NCBI GenBank assembly: GCA_947000775.1
Contig: CAMQGK010000008.1
Coordinates: forward strand, 12,278,501 to 12,342,500
DNA length: 64,000 nt
Direction of reading: 5' to 3'
From: Pterois miles
Taxonomy: Eukaryota; Chordata; Actinopteri; Perciformes; Scorpaenidae
How positions within the stretch are numbered: position 1 is the first letter of the stretch; every line of letters starts with the position of its first letter. The notes under the pieces were generated by a model that had not been told where the DNA came from, searched no databases, and saw only the letters and a list, made by a program, of their open reading frames with translations. Shown one piece after another: positions 21,811 through 32,984 of this stretch. The translations under genes and the position numbers were made by a program.

Positions 21811-22646
21811 GGTTCCACCTTAAGAGAGTCTGAGTCGGAGTAGCAGATACAGGAAGTTGGCTCGGGTCATGAGCTCACTTGAGCTGCGAGGAGTTGTAGC
21901 CTCACCGACAAATAAACTGTACACACTGCCACACCTATGTTCACAGCTATAACGCCAACAACAAACCCACACTCACTGCTGCCACACATGCGGTCTGTCG
22001 GACACTCGCTAAAGTTACACCGTGCTGACAGACCGTATGTGTTGGCTACGGGGAGCTCGAAGCCTCCAGCAGCGCTACAGTTGCTAACGTAGCACAAACA
22101 CACACAATGTTTGCTAAAGTTACTCTGGACAGAGTATCATTACACCAGGAAGACACACAGCTAACAACCCACTAAACTAATGATGGTGGTGGACCACCTA
22201 AGAGAATCAGATGGAGTTGCAGGATACAGGAAGTTGGCTCAGGTCTTGAGCTGAGGAGCTGCCAAACTGTGCACACACTGCTACACTTACATTCACAGTT
22301 ATAACGCCACCGACAACCCACACTCACTGCCGCCACACACACGCAATCAGTCAGACGCAAAAGTTACGCCGGACAGACACACAGCTAACAACCTGCTAAA
22401 CCAAATGATGCAGTGGATGTGGACTTTTACTGGGAAAGTGGTTGCATGTGTACACGCAGCACTGTTGCTACTGCTAAAGTAACGCTCCCGAACGGGTGAG
22501 CTGAGGACTCAGTTGTCTGTTGTGCTCATACACTGCAGCTGGCACACCACTGCATGAGACGCTCTAATCCTGTCGGTTAACGGTCAATAATTGGTTAATG
22601 AGGGTCAGTTATCGGCTACATTTTTTTTTCAAAATGAACATCCCTA
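21811..22646 (-). mobile_element. hAT-like non-autonomous element with internal tandem duplication (copy 2)
   Basis: On the minus strand the element starts TAGGGATGTTCATTTTG (22646 downward), matching the plus-strand copy at 24439. Inside, a unit that begins CCACCTTAAGAGAGTCTGAG (21814) is repeated from about 22191 (CCACCTAAGAGAATCAG). Each unit carries CAGGAAGTTGGCTC, a CCACACTCACTGC word and ACACACAGCTAACAACC. The period is about 375 bp. No transposase frame is present. Confidence 0.65.
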
Positions 22647-22971
22647 TTTGACAGGTATGTGTTCAGTGTTATGGTTAAAATATTCTGCAAGCCACTAAAA
22701 GGAAGCAAGACATTAATTGCTACCTTAAATTTGACGAATTTGGTGTGATACTCTGAAATAGACAGAAATAGACTGGCTTTGTCTACAGTCACCTAGGTTT
22801 CACCCATAACATAAAGCTCTGCATAGGGTCACCAAGTCTTTTCTGCTGCTTGGTTAAATTCAAGCTATTCGTTTGGCAGTTAGGCCTAAGGACGCACGAC
22901 ATGAACACTGGAAAGAGCTTAAAGCTGCAATTCATCATATCTTCTAATAAGGGTCTGGTGACCTTTGTTGT

Positions 22972-23013
22972 TTCTCTCTCTCTCGCTCTCTCGCTCTCTG
23001 TCTCTCTCTCTCA
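22972..23013. repeat. (TC)n microsatellite
   Basis: TC dinucleotides interrupted by CGCTC and TGTC units over about 40 bp. Confidence 0.9.
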
Positions 23014-23499
23014 GGTGCTATGTAATACAGTCATAAAATGCCCAAACATATTGAATATTATATATAAGTACATTGTAATCTATCGTTAAATGAAAAACAG
23101 AAGATGTTCTGCAGAAATGATAACTGGTTTGGGTCAGCAGTATGCCGGAAGCAACACATTTCACACTTGAGATGCCCCGATCACATTGTTTTCCCGCCGG
23201 TACGTTTGCAGATTGTCAATGAGCCATATCTGCCGATACATGGCTGACGATGATATTTGTTGTTTTGTTATACAGCCGGTGGGCTCCTGACTAACTTTTT
23301 TCACCACCATAATTTCAACCATCCCAGTGTCTGTGTAAACCATCTGTGTTGTTGTCATCAAAAGTAGCAATTTGCATAAAAACACACAATTCAACTGATT
23401 GGGAAATCAATGATTGGATTTATATTTAAATGCTTGCTTTGATTAAAAAATAAATTGGCATTAGTAGTATTAATTATGTATGATAAGCTGCTTGGAGCT

Positions 23500-23850
23500 A
23501 GTGTTAGGAGGTTAAACTGGTCAAAATTCCCTCTATTATCTATTTTATATTACAGTGAAAACATATCCTTCAAATAACTGGATATATTCATTGTGTTCTT
23601 GCCAAAAAAATACATTTTATAATATTACACTTGAACACATCATTATAACATTAGAATTCATCTTTGCCTAATATCATTTTACTGAATACAGCTTGAACGA
23701 ATCATAATGTAACTCAATGTAACCTCTGTTAGCTTTAGCTGTTATTAAATAGCTCTGTTATTTAGCCAAGCAAGACTGTGCTGCCCACAGGCTGCTAACA
23801 GCTAATAGCTAACACTACCTGCCGATTATCTGCGTCACACATGTTGGCTG
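23500..23850 (+). repeat. Dispersed repeat (23/26/33-kb family), copy 1
   Basis: It shares with 26582-26872 the words TTTTACTGAATA, GAACGAATC/GAACACATC, AATGTAAC.CAACCTCTGT and AGCTCTGTTATTT. It shares with the reverse strand of 33440-33895 the words CCCTCTATTATCTAT.TTATATT.CAGTGAAAA and GACTGTGCTGC. Probably a hAT-like non-autonomous element; ends not resolved here. Confidence 0.6.
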
Positions 23851-23904
23851 TGTCCTGATTCAGGGGCTGAAGCCTTTCGAAAGATGTGACCACTGAAGCA
23901 CAGC

Positions 23905-24078
23905 TTGCATAAAGCATATTTGTCCACTCTTCCTTATAGTATTAAATAGTTCACATATCTCCCTTTAAGGTACATTTTGAACAAATAAAAATGTGAAATG
24001 CATGTGATTAATTGCGATTAACTATGGACAATCATGTGATTAGTTGCAATTAGATATTTGATTTGACTGACAGCCCTA
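23905..24078 (-). mobile_element. hAT-like family 'GACAGCCCT', terminal fragment
   Basis: On the minus strand it reads TTAGGGCTGTCAGTCAAATC, then AATCGCAATTAATCACATG and TTCAAAATGTACCTTAAAGG. This is the start of the family whose 3' halves occur at 30.2, 38.3 and 39.4 kb. The last of these words also occurs at 38390-38405 in the same element sense. Confidence 0.7.
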
Positions 24079-24438
24079 ATTACCACAGATTTAATTGAAT
24101 TACCACTGGAGAGACTGACAACATGTTACAGATTTCAATTGAGGATTTTTTTTTTCTATTGCTCTCCTGCATTGTTAACAGAAGAAGCACACAATAGCTT
24201 AGTTTACCTGACCAAACAGATATACATTTTCGGTGATCATTCAGTATACTGCAGATAAGACTACATAACTCATAAATCATGGTATGTCCTCTGATCCCAT
24301 TAACATTTTATCCTCTCCGACACCCACCTGTAGGCTCTGATTGTCTTTTCCCCTGAAGGGGGTGATTTATTATCGCCACGCCCTATTCGCAGACTGCTGG
24401 AGGGGGTGATAAGGTCATACACGCCAAACAGTTACAAC

Positions 24439-24715
24439 TAGGGATGCTAATTTTGAAAAATGTTCTTAATTGATAACCAGCCCTCGTTAATCGATTATTA
24501 AGCATTAACCACCAAGATTTGTGCCTCGCATGCAGCGATGCATCAACAGTTCACCATCAGAAGAGTTAATAGCCACAATGCTGCCTTCAGTGTTGCGGAC
24601 ATGCAGCCACTTTCCCAGGAAAAGTCTCCATTGCACATTTAATTTACTTTAGCAGGCTGTCAGTTGTGTGTCTGCCTGTTGTTATGATGCTCTACCTGCC
24701 CGGATTAACAATTTT
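24439..24715 (+). mobile_element. hAT-like family (22-kb family), copy 3, opposite orientation
   Basis: It begins TAGGGATGCTAATTTTG and follows the reverse complement of 22380-22646: ACCAGCCCTCGTTAATCGAT, TTCACCATCAGAAG in place of a diverged segment, GCAGCCACTTTCCCAGGAAA and TTTAGCAGGCTGTCAG. Two copies with the same outer end support a true terminus at TAGGGATG. Confidence 0.65.
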
Positions 24716-25065
24716 AAGTGCCCAACAGTGCATGTGTTGGTGCTACGCTAGCAGCTGCTAGATGCTAGCGTTGTCGGTACTCCGTGCCTGCTGTAGCGCA
24801 ACTTCAGAAAGTTTTGATATAAGCTAATTATTATTGCCAATGTGCAATAGTTGCCACGGCACTCTAGAATAAACAATGTTCTCAACAATTGATAAGCAGA
24901 TGATCAGAGGGATGTAAACTTAAATGTGTATTCTCTACAGCTCTGATATCTAGAGTACTTCATGCTTAGATCACTGTGAAAATTTATGCATATATTGTGT
25001 ATGCATGCAAGATAGAGAACACATAAGTTCAGTGATGCACAAACCAACAAGGACACCGAGGCACG

Positions 25066-25066
<1 letters not shown>

Positions 25067-25138
<72 letters not shown>
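25067..25138. repeat. (CA)n microsatellite, about 36 units
   Basis: An almost uninterrupted CA array ending at ACATATATG. The Cys/Val frame on the minus strand is its shadow. Confidence 0.97.
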
Positions 25139-25143
<5 letters not shown>

Positions 25144-25616
25144 GCACTTATGCAGCAGATCCTGAATGAATAAACCAGTGATGCAGAGGACTAACTCAAG
25201 GACTATCTCTCTTTCTTTTGTCTAGCTTTCTCTCTCACTCTGTTTTCCTCTCCCTCTCTTTACAAAAATAAACCAGGTGTGCATCTGGCGTTCCCTCCTC
25301 CCTCTACCTGCCTGTCACCTCGGGGATGAAGGAATGAGTGAGGGAGAGGAGGAGGGGGGAGACGGTGAGGAAATTCCCAGCAGAGGAGACAGGAGTACAG
25401 ACATTCCTGGGGTGTGAATGGGAACAACCCCTCCCTTTTATCCTGCGTGGAATCAGGTCCAAAATGCTTGGGGGCAGATATGACCCTGAAACACTCACAA
25501 AGAGCACAACGTCTTTTCAAACAGCTGGATAAAGACATCATCTGTCATGGTTGTCAGCTTACGCCCCTTGCTTCTCAACAACAACACCAAAATGCACATG
25601 TATGCCGGCGCGTGCA

Positions 25617-25634
25617 CCCCCCCCCCCCCCCCCA

Positions 25635-25678
<44 letters not shown>
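25617..25678. repeat. C17 run joined to (TG)n
   Basis: Seventeen C are followed by AA and about 21 TG units. Such compound runs are polymorphic and prone to assembly error. Confidence 0.95.
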
Positions 25679-26017
25679 TGGTTGAAGCCACCCTCCCACC
25701 TCCAGTAAATCACATGGACAAACACACATTCGTCCTTCGCTCTCATCTCTCTATAATAGCAGGATAGAGACGTCATCTGTCACACTCAACTGTCAACTGT
25801 CCAAACACTGCCGCCCACCTGTCCACGCACACGTACACACCCGAAACCTGCGCACACACATGCACACACCCAGACATGGACTAAACAGATACAACCGCAT
25901 CACAACATTTCTGTCTGTAAACACTCCAATTACCTGAGAGCAGCATGGGGTCCGGGGGGAAATTGCTGTTTCATTATCATAGCAGTTATTATGTTAACCC
26001 ATATGTCAGTGTCATGG

Positions 26018-26018
<1 letters not shown>

Positions 26019-26055
<37 letters not shown>

Positions 26056-26078
26056 TACACACACATACACACACATGC
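26019..26078. repeat. (CA)n microsatellite, imperfect
   Basis: CA array with GCACATA and CATGCA interruptions toward the right. Confidence 0.95.
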
Positions 26079-26225
26079 ACATACGTATGTTGATGATAGG
26101 GTCACGCTATAGGGCTGACAGCACTTCCATAGGTGAACGGAGGAGGTCATTATAGCAAAATACATGCATTCAGTATGAGAGGAAAACACGTACTCATGAT
26201 GATAGGTATTTCACTTCACAAACAA

Positions 26226-26226
<1 letters not shown>

Positions 26227-26269
<43 letters not shown>
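26227..26269. repeat. (GT)n microsatellite
   Basis: About 21 uninterrupted GT units. Confidence 0.97.
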
Positions 26270-26270
<1 letters not shown>

Positions 26271-26579
26271 ACATCATTACAAAAACGCACAGAACTCTGC
26301 TTTATATGGAAACAGACAGAGTGAACAAGCTGCTGCGTTTTGGACAAAAGCAATTTTAGTCGAACACCCAGCAGCATCTGTAATGCATTGTCCAATATTG
26401 TGTAACTATGTTAAAGACCAGCTCTAGAGCAGCTAAACTATGACGGCGAAGTGGCTAAGTGCTTCCTAATACACTTCATCCTGTGTGCTGGTTGTTTGGA
26501 AAGAAAAATCTAAGGAAACGAAAAGCTCCTAAAAGAAAACAGCAATTCAAGAACTGAGTAGAAAGCAGCTGGTGGACTG

Positions 26580-26872
26580 TAGGGATGTCGTGATAACAGG
26601 AAAATACTGTAGTAGTCCATAATACCAGTGAAACAATACATTCTGTGTACTTCAACATACAGTACACTCCTTATTACTGTTGGCATACGTTTTTTTGCTT
26701 CATTATTACTAATCCCTAATGATCAGCCTCATATTTTACAAGATTACATTTAAACACAACAGGATCACATTCAAATTTACTTTTACCCAAAACAATTTTT
26801 TACTGAATAGATCCTGAACACATCTTAATGTAACACAACCTCTGTACTGTTAGCTCTGTTATTTGCTGAGCA
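26580..26872 (+). mobile_element. Dispersed repeat (23/26/33-kb family), copy 2
   Basis: It begins TAGGGATGTCGTGATAACAG, a start typical of hAT-like fish elements. Downstream it shows TTTTTTACTGAATAGATCC and AATGTAACACAACCTCTGTA, as in copy 1. At about 26873 it is interrupted by the YY1-unit element. Its continuation after 27418 (CTCCTGCCGATTTC) may match TACCTGCCGATTATC at 23817. Confidence 0.55.
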
Positions 26873-27418
26873 TCTAGACTGCATATAAGAGGCGGACAAA
26901 GTCTCGATTTCAGCATTTTGGCCATCACCATCTGGATTATTCTCTGTCACCATCTTGTTTTTTTTTGCAACCAGAAGAGTGGAGCGAGAGGGTGGAGCTA
27001 AGTACAAGCAAACTTTTATTTCAGAAACTGAAAAAACACTATGAAAGAGTTAAAGTTCTTAGAGGAAAACACGGACAACACCCAGACTGGACAACGCCGT
27101 GGTAGCTACCTGTCAATCACAAGGTAGCCACGCCCAGAAGTCAGTTTCACTCTTAACGGGACCAGAATTTACTAAGTGAGCATCATGCTGTATTGAAGAA
27201 GACATAAAACTAGTGACTGAGACCATAAACTCATGTTTACAATGTTTACTGAGGTAATAAATCAAGTGAGAAGTAGGATAATTTGCTCAAAATAATTTGC
27301 TGACTTCTTTTTGCAACCAGAGGAGTCGCCCCCTGCTGGCTGTTAGTGAGAATGCAAGTTTAAGGCATTTCAGCACTGGCTTCACTTTTTAGACCAGGAG
27401 GTTGCCCACTGGCCTGTT
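26873..27418 (-). mobile_element. YY1-unit element, short-array copy
   Basis: This is the reverse-complement relative of 60398-61431. Shared words (plus strand here) include TAGACTGCATATAAGAGGCG, CTGTCAATCACAAGGTAGCC, AGACCATAAACTCATGTTTA, TGAGGTAATAAATCAAGTGA and CAGAGGAGTCGCCCCCTGCT. It holds only two units of the GATGGTGAC repeat (on the minus strand, about 26916-26957), against about twenty in the other copy. No coding capacity. Confidence 0.75.
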
Positions 27419-27419
27419 A

Positions 27420-28080
27420 CTGTTACTAGCTGTTCTCCTGCCGATTTCAGCACAGATTTATTGTTGACAATGTAGGATTATCAGAGAAATTTTCTATCGT
27501 CTCCAGGACACTGTAAGTCTTGAGCCCTGATCCTTGATACCAACGACGGTACCGTGCACTTTTTTCTGTCACTGCCTTGTTTGCTTACCGACAAATGCTG
27601 GAGCTCTTCTATTCCATTTCACACCATATTTCTGTATTTTCTAGCCACAACATCCACAGCCTCTTAATTAAATCCTGGACACCTGTGCCTAGTCAGTGCA
27701 GGTTCAACAGAGGATAGTTTCCCAGAGACTGTGCTCAGGCAGTGTTGGACACCTCCCTGGACTGTGATTGGCCACAGTAATATACTCCTTTAGTCCCACT
27801 TGGCAATGACTTTTTCACTTGTGCTGGCTCAGCTCTAAAATGAAGTGAAATTGAGTGTAGAGAGAGCTATGGCTCAGCAAGATCTACATCTGAAGGGTGT
27901 TTAGCCCTCTCTGACGGTGTTGGCTCTGTCATCCAGATTCAACAGGCCAGACACACATTCAATAACATCCTGATCACCCTCCAACCCTAATATGGGCTCC
28001 ATAAAATGCTCCACTGCCAGCCCAGCTCATAACGTTCAACACCACCACCGGGAGGACCGGGGAACACAGGGATCACATAT
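27420..28080. other. Unassigned DNA
   Basis: No gene or complete transposon. GATACCAACGACGGTACCGTG (27536-27556) looks like part of an old hAT-like element. Confidence 0.3.
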
Positions 28081-28325
28081 TTTCATAGTCCCCTGACCTT
28101 GACGATTGAAAGTTATTTGTTTTGGGATAATTCTCAAGTGTATTAACAGGCCCAGTGTTTCGCGAGGCTGGTGGTATAAACACAAGCTGTGTTTAGGTTT
28201 GAATGGGCCCGAGCATTCCTGAATGACGGGGGAAAGGCAAATAGCGTGGTCAGAGCTGCTGGCAACTGAGACAGTACAATAGAATATTGAATCTGCCCAA
28301 ATATGGAAACAGCCATAAAACAATC
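28080..28325. other. Repeat-free enhancer-like block
   Basis: High-complexity DNA with GGGATAATTCTCAAGTG (NKX-like CAAGTG), GTGTTTCGCGAGGCTGG and AATGGGCCCGAGCATTCC. No second copy and no simple repeat. Conservation untested. Confidence 0.25.
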
Positions 28326-28384
28326 ACATCAACAGCAGGACTCTTTCAGGACAAGCGTTTTTGTGGGCGTCCAAGTGAGGGGAT

Positions 28385-28765
28385 TTAAACGGCACACATG
28401 CCTGTACTTGCACACACACACATGCACTCACAGAGTTGGACAGAATCTCCATTTAAACAGGGGAGGAGAGGAAAAAAAAGCACATAATGGCAAAACAAAA
28501 AGCACCAGAGAGACAATTAACTCTTGCATATAAAGTCACAATTCTGAGTATGTGTGTGTTTGAGTGCATGCATGTTATGTGACTGTTTGCAAAAGTGTGC
28601 ATGCATATGCCAAAATGTGTGTGTGCATGCATTGCAGCCGCCCGTGCGTATGCATGCCAGGCTGCTTGTTTGCTCACCAATCCAACGCACGCCACTCGTG
28701 TGTGCATTGCGGCCGTCACTCTTCTGCTGCCCTAAACACACACATGCACAAACACACACATGCCG
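28385..28765. repeat. Interrupted CA/TG and TGCATG-rich stretch
   Basis: Short CA and TG arrays alternate with TGCATGCATG words (28565-28640). Open frames rich in Cys/His/Val/Thr on both strands derive from this. Confidence 0.6.
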
Positions 28766-28844
28766 GTTGGCATCTGGGTTGGCATTTGCACTGGCAGCAT
28801 AGCACCCCATATCCACACAATGAGGCTGTAATCCAGACCCAACC

Positions 28845-28848
28845 CAGT

Positions 28849-28880
<32 letters not shown>
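28845..28880. repeat. (GT)n microsatellite
   Basis: About 17 GT units with one TTTG interruption. Confidence 0.95.
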
Positions 28881-29024
28881 CATCAGGAGACACAGTGGTC
28901 GTCCTTTGTGGGTTGCGTAACAGCACGCTTAACCCTCGCTTTCCTCTTTCTCTGGCACGCCACGCCACAGTGGCAACCAGACAGCTCGCGCTCAGGCCTG
29001 GAGAGAGGTGCGCCTGGCTGGGAC

Positions 29025-29025
<1 letters not shown>

Positions 29026-29078
<53 letters not shown>

Positions 29079-29112
29079 ATTGTGGTGGTGTGTGTGTGTG
29101 TGTGTGTGTGTA
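29026..29112. repeat. (GT)n microsatellite pair
   Basis: A GT array to about 29069, a GCGCGCG step, TATTGTGGTG, then a second GT array. These give the His/Thr and Cys/Val shadow frames. Confidence 0.95.
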
Positions 29113-29114
29113 CT

Positions 29115-30190
29115 TTTTTATGTGACCACTGGGTGTGTAGCAATGTGGCATAATGAGTCTGAAATCATCCCGGCCAGGTGTGTATAATGTGTTCCAGCTC
29201 AGACCGTGTGATATCACACACAGATACACACAGCAACCGCTGTTTCACAGGTGTTGCGGTGCTGATATGTATTTGTGTTCTCGCGCGAGGACAGATTCGC
29301 ACAAGTTGCATTCTGTATCTTTCATGCTCACTACGTGATCTGTGTGTGTGTGCGATTGTATATATACGTGCGTGTGTGGAGGACACAGGTGTGGATTAGC
29401 AGGCTGGGGCTCAGGGAGCGAGCTCAGCACACAGCCACTCCTGGGGGAGGTTGGGTGGGGTGACGGGGGTTAATTAACAATGGATACACGCATACACACA
29501 CCTGCGCGTGCACACCTACACACCGTTGACCCGCGTGCTGGTTCATCCCCAGCGGAGAATAGGTGTAGGTTTAAGGATGTGTGAATGTGAAGGCGTGTGA
29601 TTGGATGGCACAGATATAGAAAGTAAATTGGAGTCAGAGAGACAGACAGGAAGGGAGGGTAAGAGTACGACACAGGAGACAGATGAGCGGACAGACAGAA
29701 AGCAAAAGGTCAATAAACAGAGAGTAAGAACGGCAGAACGCAAACAGATGGAGACAAACAGGCAGAGGAGCAAATACGCCAAACTAGATTGAAACTAGAG
29801 GAAATAGATGGAAACTTCAGGGTTCAAGATACCACGAGATACTGCACAGGGAGCTGATACCAAACTGAGGCGGGTAATCTCAGCATGAGTAACATCAAAA
29901 AACAACATTTCTCTCAGTCTGAGGTCACACTGATTATTGGTTCGCTGATATACGAGTCAGTCCTTTCAGTGACATCTTTATCTCGAGCTGATGCAGTCTG
30001 ATTGATTAGCTATTTGAATAATTGATCACCCATTGGTATTGACGAGAACAACATTGTCGATTCAGGTTTGTTTTTATAGCCCAACATCTCCTTCAGTGTC
30101 TTAATGGCCTTTATATACCCAAGCTGTCTGAGAGCCCTTTAATACAGCAGTTATATAAAGACAGCTCTCCTAAATGTGTGTTTGATCCAT
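29115..30190. other. Unassigned DNA with scattered GT/CA and GACAGA words
   Basis: No transposon boundary was recognised. The 29600-29800 stretch is purine-rich with GACAGAC/GAGACAG words that create a Glu/Arg/Lys-rich frame. Nothing coding is supported. Confidence 0.35.
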
Positions 30191-30194
30191 TTAT

Positions 30195-30796
30195 GAGAGA
30201 TAGCTATCAGGCTGTATTTACTGGGCAAATATGCTTACTTTATACAAATATATGTATATATTTCTCATTAGAAATCAATTAACAATTAAAAAAATGGCAA
30301 ATATTGTTCAGAACCCCTCACAAGTCCTGCATTTAGCATAAAAATATGCTCAAATCATAACATGGCAAACTGCAGCCCAACAGGCAACAAAAACCTGACT
30401 ATGACTTGCCCCAAACTGCATGTGATTATCATAAAGTGGGCATGTCTGTAAAGGGGAGACTCCTGGGTATCCATACAACCCATTTTTATTTTCATATCTT
30501 GAGGTCAGAGGTCAAGCGACCCCTGAAACCGACCCTTGAAAATGACCATGCCAGTTTTTCCCCACCAAAATTTAGCCTAAGTTTGGAGCGTCATTTAGCC
30601 TCCTTCCCTACAAGCTTGTACGTATTGGTACCAATGGATTTATTAGGTTCTCTAGGTTCATATGATGCCAGTATCTTCGCTATAGCTTTAAAACTGGGTT
30701 TGGTACAACCTCCAAAAGATGCTTCAATGCATGAAAGAAATTAGTGGCATTAAAATTTGTGTTGACGCATTCTTGCTTTAACTCTGACAGCCTTTA
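30195..30796 (+). mobile_element. hAT-like family 'GACAGCCCT', copy A
   Basis: Ordered words shared with 38.3-39.3 kb: CAAATATGCTTACTTTATAC, CCCCAAACTGCATGTGATTA, AGTGGGCATGTCTGTAAAGG, CTTGAGGTCAGAGGTCAAG, CCAAAATTTAGCCTAAGTTT, CATATGATGCCAGTATCTTC and the diverged end AACTCTGACAGCCTTTAT. The 112-codon frame (30406-30744) is accidental. No transposase. Confidence 0.75.
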
Positions 30797-30929
30797 TTTC
30801 TCAAGATTAACCAGAGGAAGAAGTACAAAGCAATAATACAAATATCCTCCGTGTGATGCACATTGGACCAAATCATCTGCAACATACTATCTACTATATC
30901 TGAAAGTAGTATGTAGTTATAGTAGTAAT

Positions 30930-31215
30930 AGTTATTATTAATTAATCCACTAATTCTTAGTGGACTAAAATGTATACGATTTTGTTGGCTAATCAGTCAT
31001 ACTGAGTTTTTCCACATCATATATTTGGGGTACTACACATGCACACTAAAATCTGGCCTGCACTCGCCAAAACTGAGCCATTGGCAATGTACAACCGCAG
31101 CTACAGTTACACTGAGCAAGTGTTGTATCCCATACACCAAGAACCTTGAATAGGCATGGTAGTCAACTAAAAACAACAAAAAAACGATTCATTGACTAAG
31201 AGGGGGGCAGCACTA
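30930..31215. repeat. Possible degenerate hAT-like element
   Basis: ATTAATCCACTAATTCTTAG and TTGTTGGCTAATCAGTC on the left, and GTAGTCAACTAAAAAC with GATTCATTGACTAAGAGG on the right, resemble inverted arms of a fish element rich in TAGTCGACTAA. No second copy in the window; low confidence. Confidence 0.3.
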
Positions 31216-31400
31216 AAAAAATGATCTGCTGTCAAAACCTGCAGCCTACATTACCCACAACGCAACTCGACTGCTGACAGCTCAGTCAGAGATTTGGGTC
31301 CGTCATGCTCGTAGCGTTAAATGTAGCCTAGAGTTGTAAGCCTCAAGCAGAAATGGGGAGCTACTGGAAAGCTCACTTCTGTCTAACACCCCCAGATTTT

Positions 31401-31425
31401 TTTTTTTGTTTTTTGTTTTTTTGCG
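31401..31425. repeat. T-rich run
   Basis: T-runs separated by single G (TTTTTTTTGTTTTTTGTTTT). It may be the remnant of a retroposon tail; the flanking 31340-31620 stretch resembles a fish repeat but has no second copy here. Confidence 0.6.
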
Positions 31426-31739
31426 CTTTCAAACCTGTAGTTTCCAGCCCCAGCTGACACTGACTCATGTAACATCACTTGAGGCAATTTACCAGACTTC
31501 ACACAGCTCCCTCTGGAGCCACAAAAGACTTTAGAAAACAGTTTTTTTTCACATATGCAGTAGTACTCCCCAAGACCTGACAAAACTTTGAAGTGTAAAA
31601 TAAGTGTGGTTTCCCTTTAAGATAAGTTTTATGAGAGATTCACCAGCCTACAGTTAACCAGAGGGGTCATGGACCCAGGTCAGCTGACGTGATTTTAAAT
31701 CAGATGAAACAACAACATCAGCACGGGTCTGAATTTCAT

Positions 31740-32110
31740 GTAAGAAACATTTCAGTAGAAACATTGGAATAAACCTCTGGAGAGGAAATTTAAGGAGAGG
31801 CCTTTCAATTGAGCTTCAACATCATATTTTAATCAGGAATTCTTCAAAAGCGCATGAATTAATTATTGTTATGATCATCAGCCTCTGTATCAGTGGATTT
31901 GGTGCAGAAGGTTTCAGTGGACCATGTCTAATGCTGCTTCAGAGGCAGTTCCAATCTGGTGCAGCTCTGAGGGAAACTTTTAATGATTGGATTTAAAGTA
32001 GTGAATATACTAGATAAAACCTATTGGCTGCTTTGGTATTGGCCATTAAAGACAGCAGTTAAACCCTGCTCTCTACTTTTTATTCATATTCAATCATTGA
32101 TGGAGAACTA
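31740..32110. other. Repeat-free AT-rich block, enhancer-like
   Basis: Contains ATTTTAATCAGGAATTC, GCATGAATTAATTATTGTTA, TTTTAATGATTGGATTTAAA (inverted CCAAT) and TATTCAATCATTGATGG. Clustered homeodomain cores, no second copy. A regulatory role is inferred only. Confidence 0.27.
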
Positions 32111-32984
32111 TTGATTCCTTTCCGTCCAGTGACGCCAGACTAACAGTCTGTGTCTGTAAAGGTCAGTAAATGTACTGAATTGACCAGCGCTCATTACCAG
32201 TAGAGACAGAGAAAGACGAGACGGGTGGCCCCAGTGACAAACACACTTATTGTATAAACAGAAATACGTACAGACCGCAGAAATATGGGCCGATGGACAA
32301 ACTTTATTGAGGTCATGGCGGCAAAAATGGAGGTGATTCAGGCATACCATCTCATATAGGGGAGCAGAGATAGTGGGAGAGAGCAGGGGAAGTCAGATAG
32401 CGCACAGTCAGTGGGGAAATTACTGAGGGGTGCAGAGCGAGAGATGCCGGCCGGCACTGAGAGAACGGTAAAATGTCAACTCAACACACACATTATGAAA
32501 CACACAGATAGAGGGAGGGAGGGGGTGAGCGAGAGGTGGGGAATGAGAAAGTGTGGAGTATCTGTGGCTGTATCTAACTGTGAGTACATATGCAAATGTT
32601 AGTTAGTGTATAGGTTGCTGTGACTGTACTGTCTGTACTGTAGGTGAGGGGGAGAGACAGCAGAGCAGTCGTCATGCATAGAGACAAGGAAAGAGGACAT
32701 TTGGCTGCAGTGATCAATGCTGGAAAAATCATCAAACCTTAATGTGATTCTAATAGATGTGAGCAGAGTCAAACATGAGTGATGGATACAAGCCCTATCC
32801 CTTACTTACTACATTCATATACTGTACAGCTAATGTTATATAAATATAAATATATAATGTATGATGTGTGATGTACAGTAAACAAGGCCTGGGTGAGGTT
32901 GGGTACAAAGTAGAGGACTTGGCACTGGAGACTAGAGTCGTGTTAATACTAGGTTGAGGCTGATAAAATATTAAAGGGGAACTA

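Noticed and set aside
30406..30744. 112-codon frame
   Set aside because: It lies wholly inside copy A of a non-autonomous hAT-like family; copies B and C do not keep the frame.
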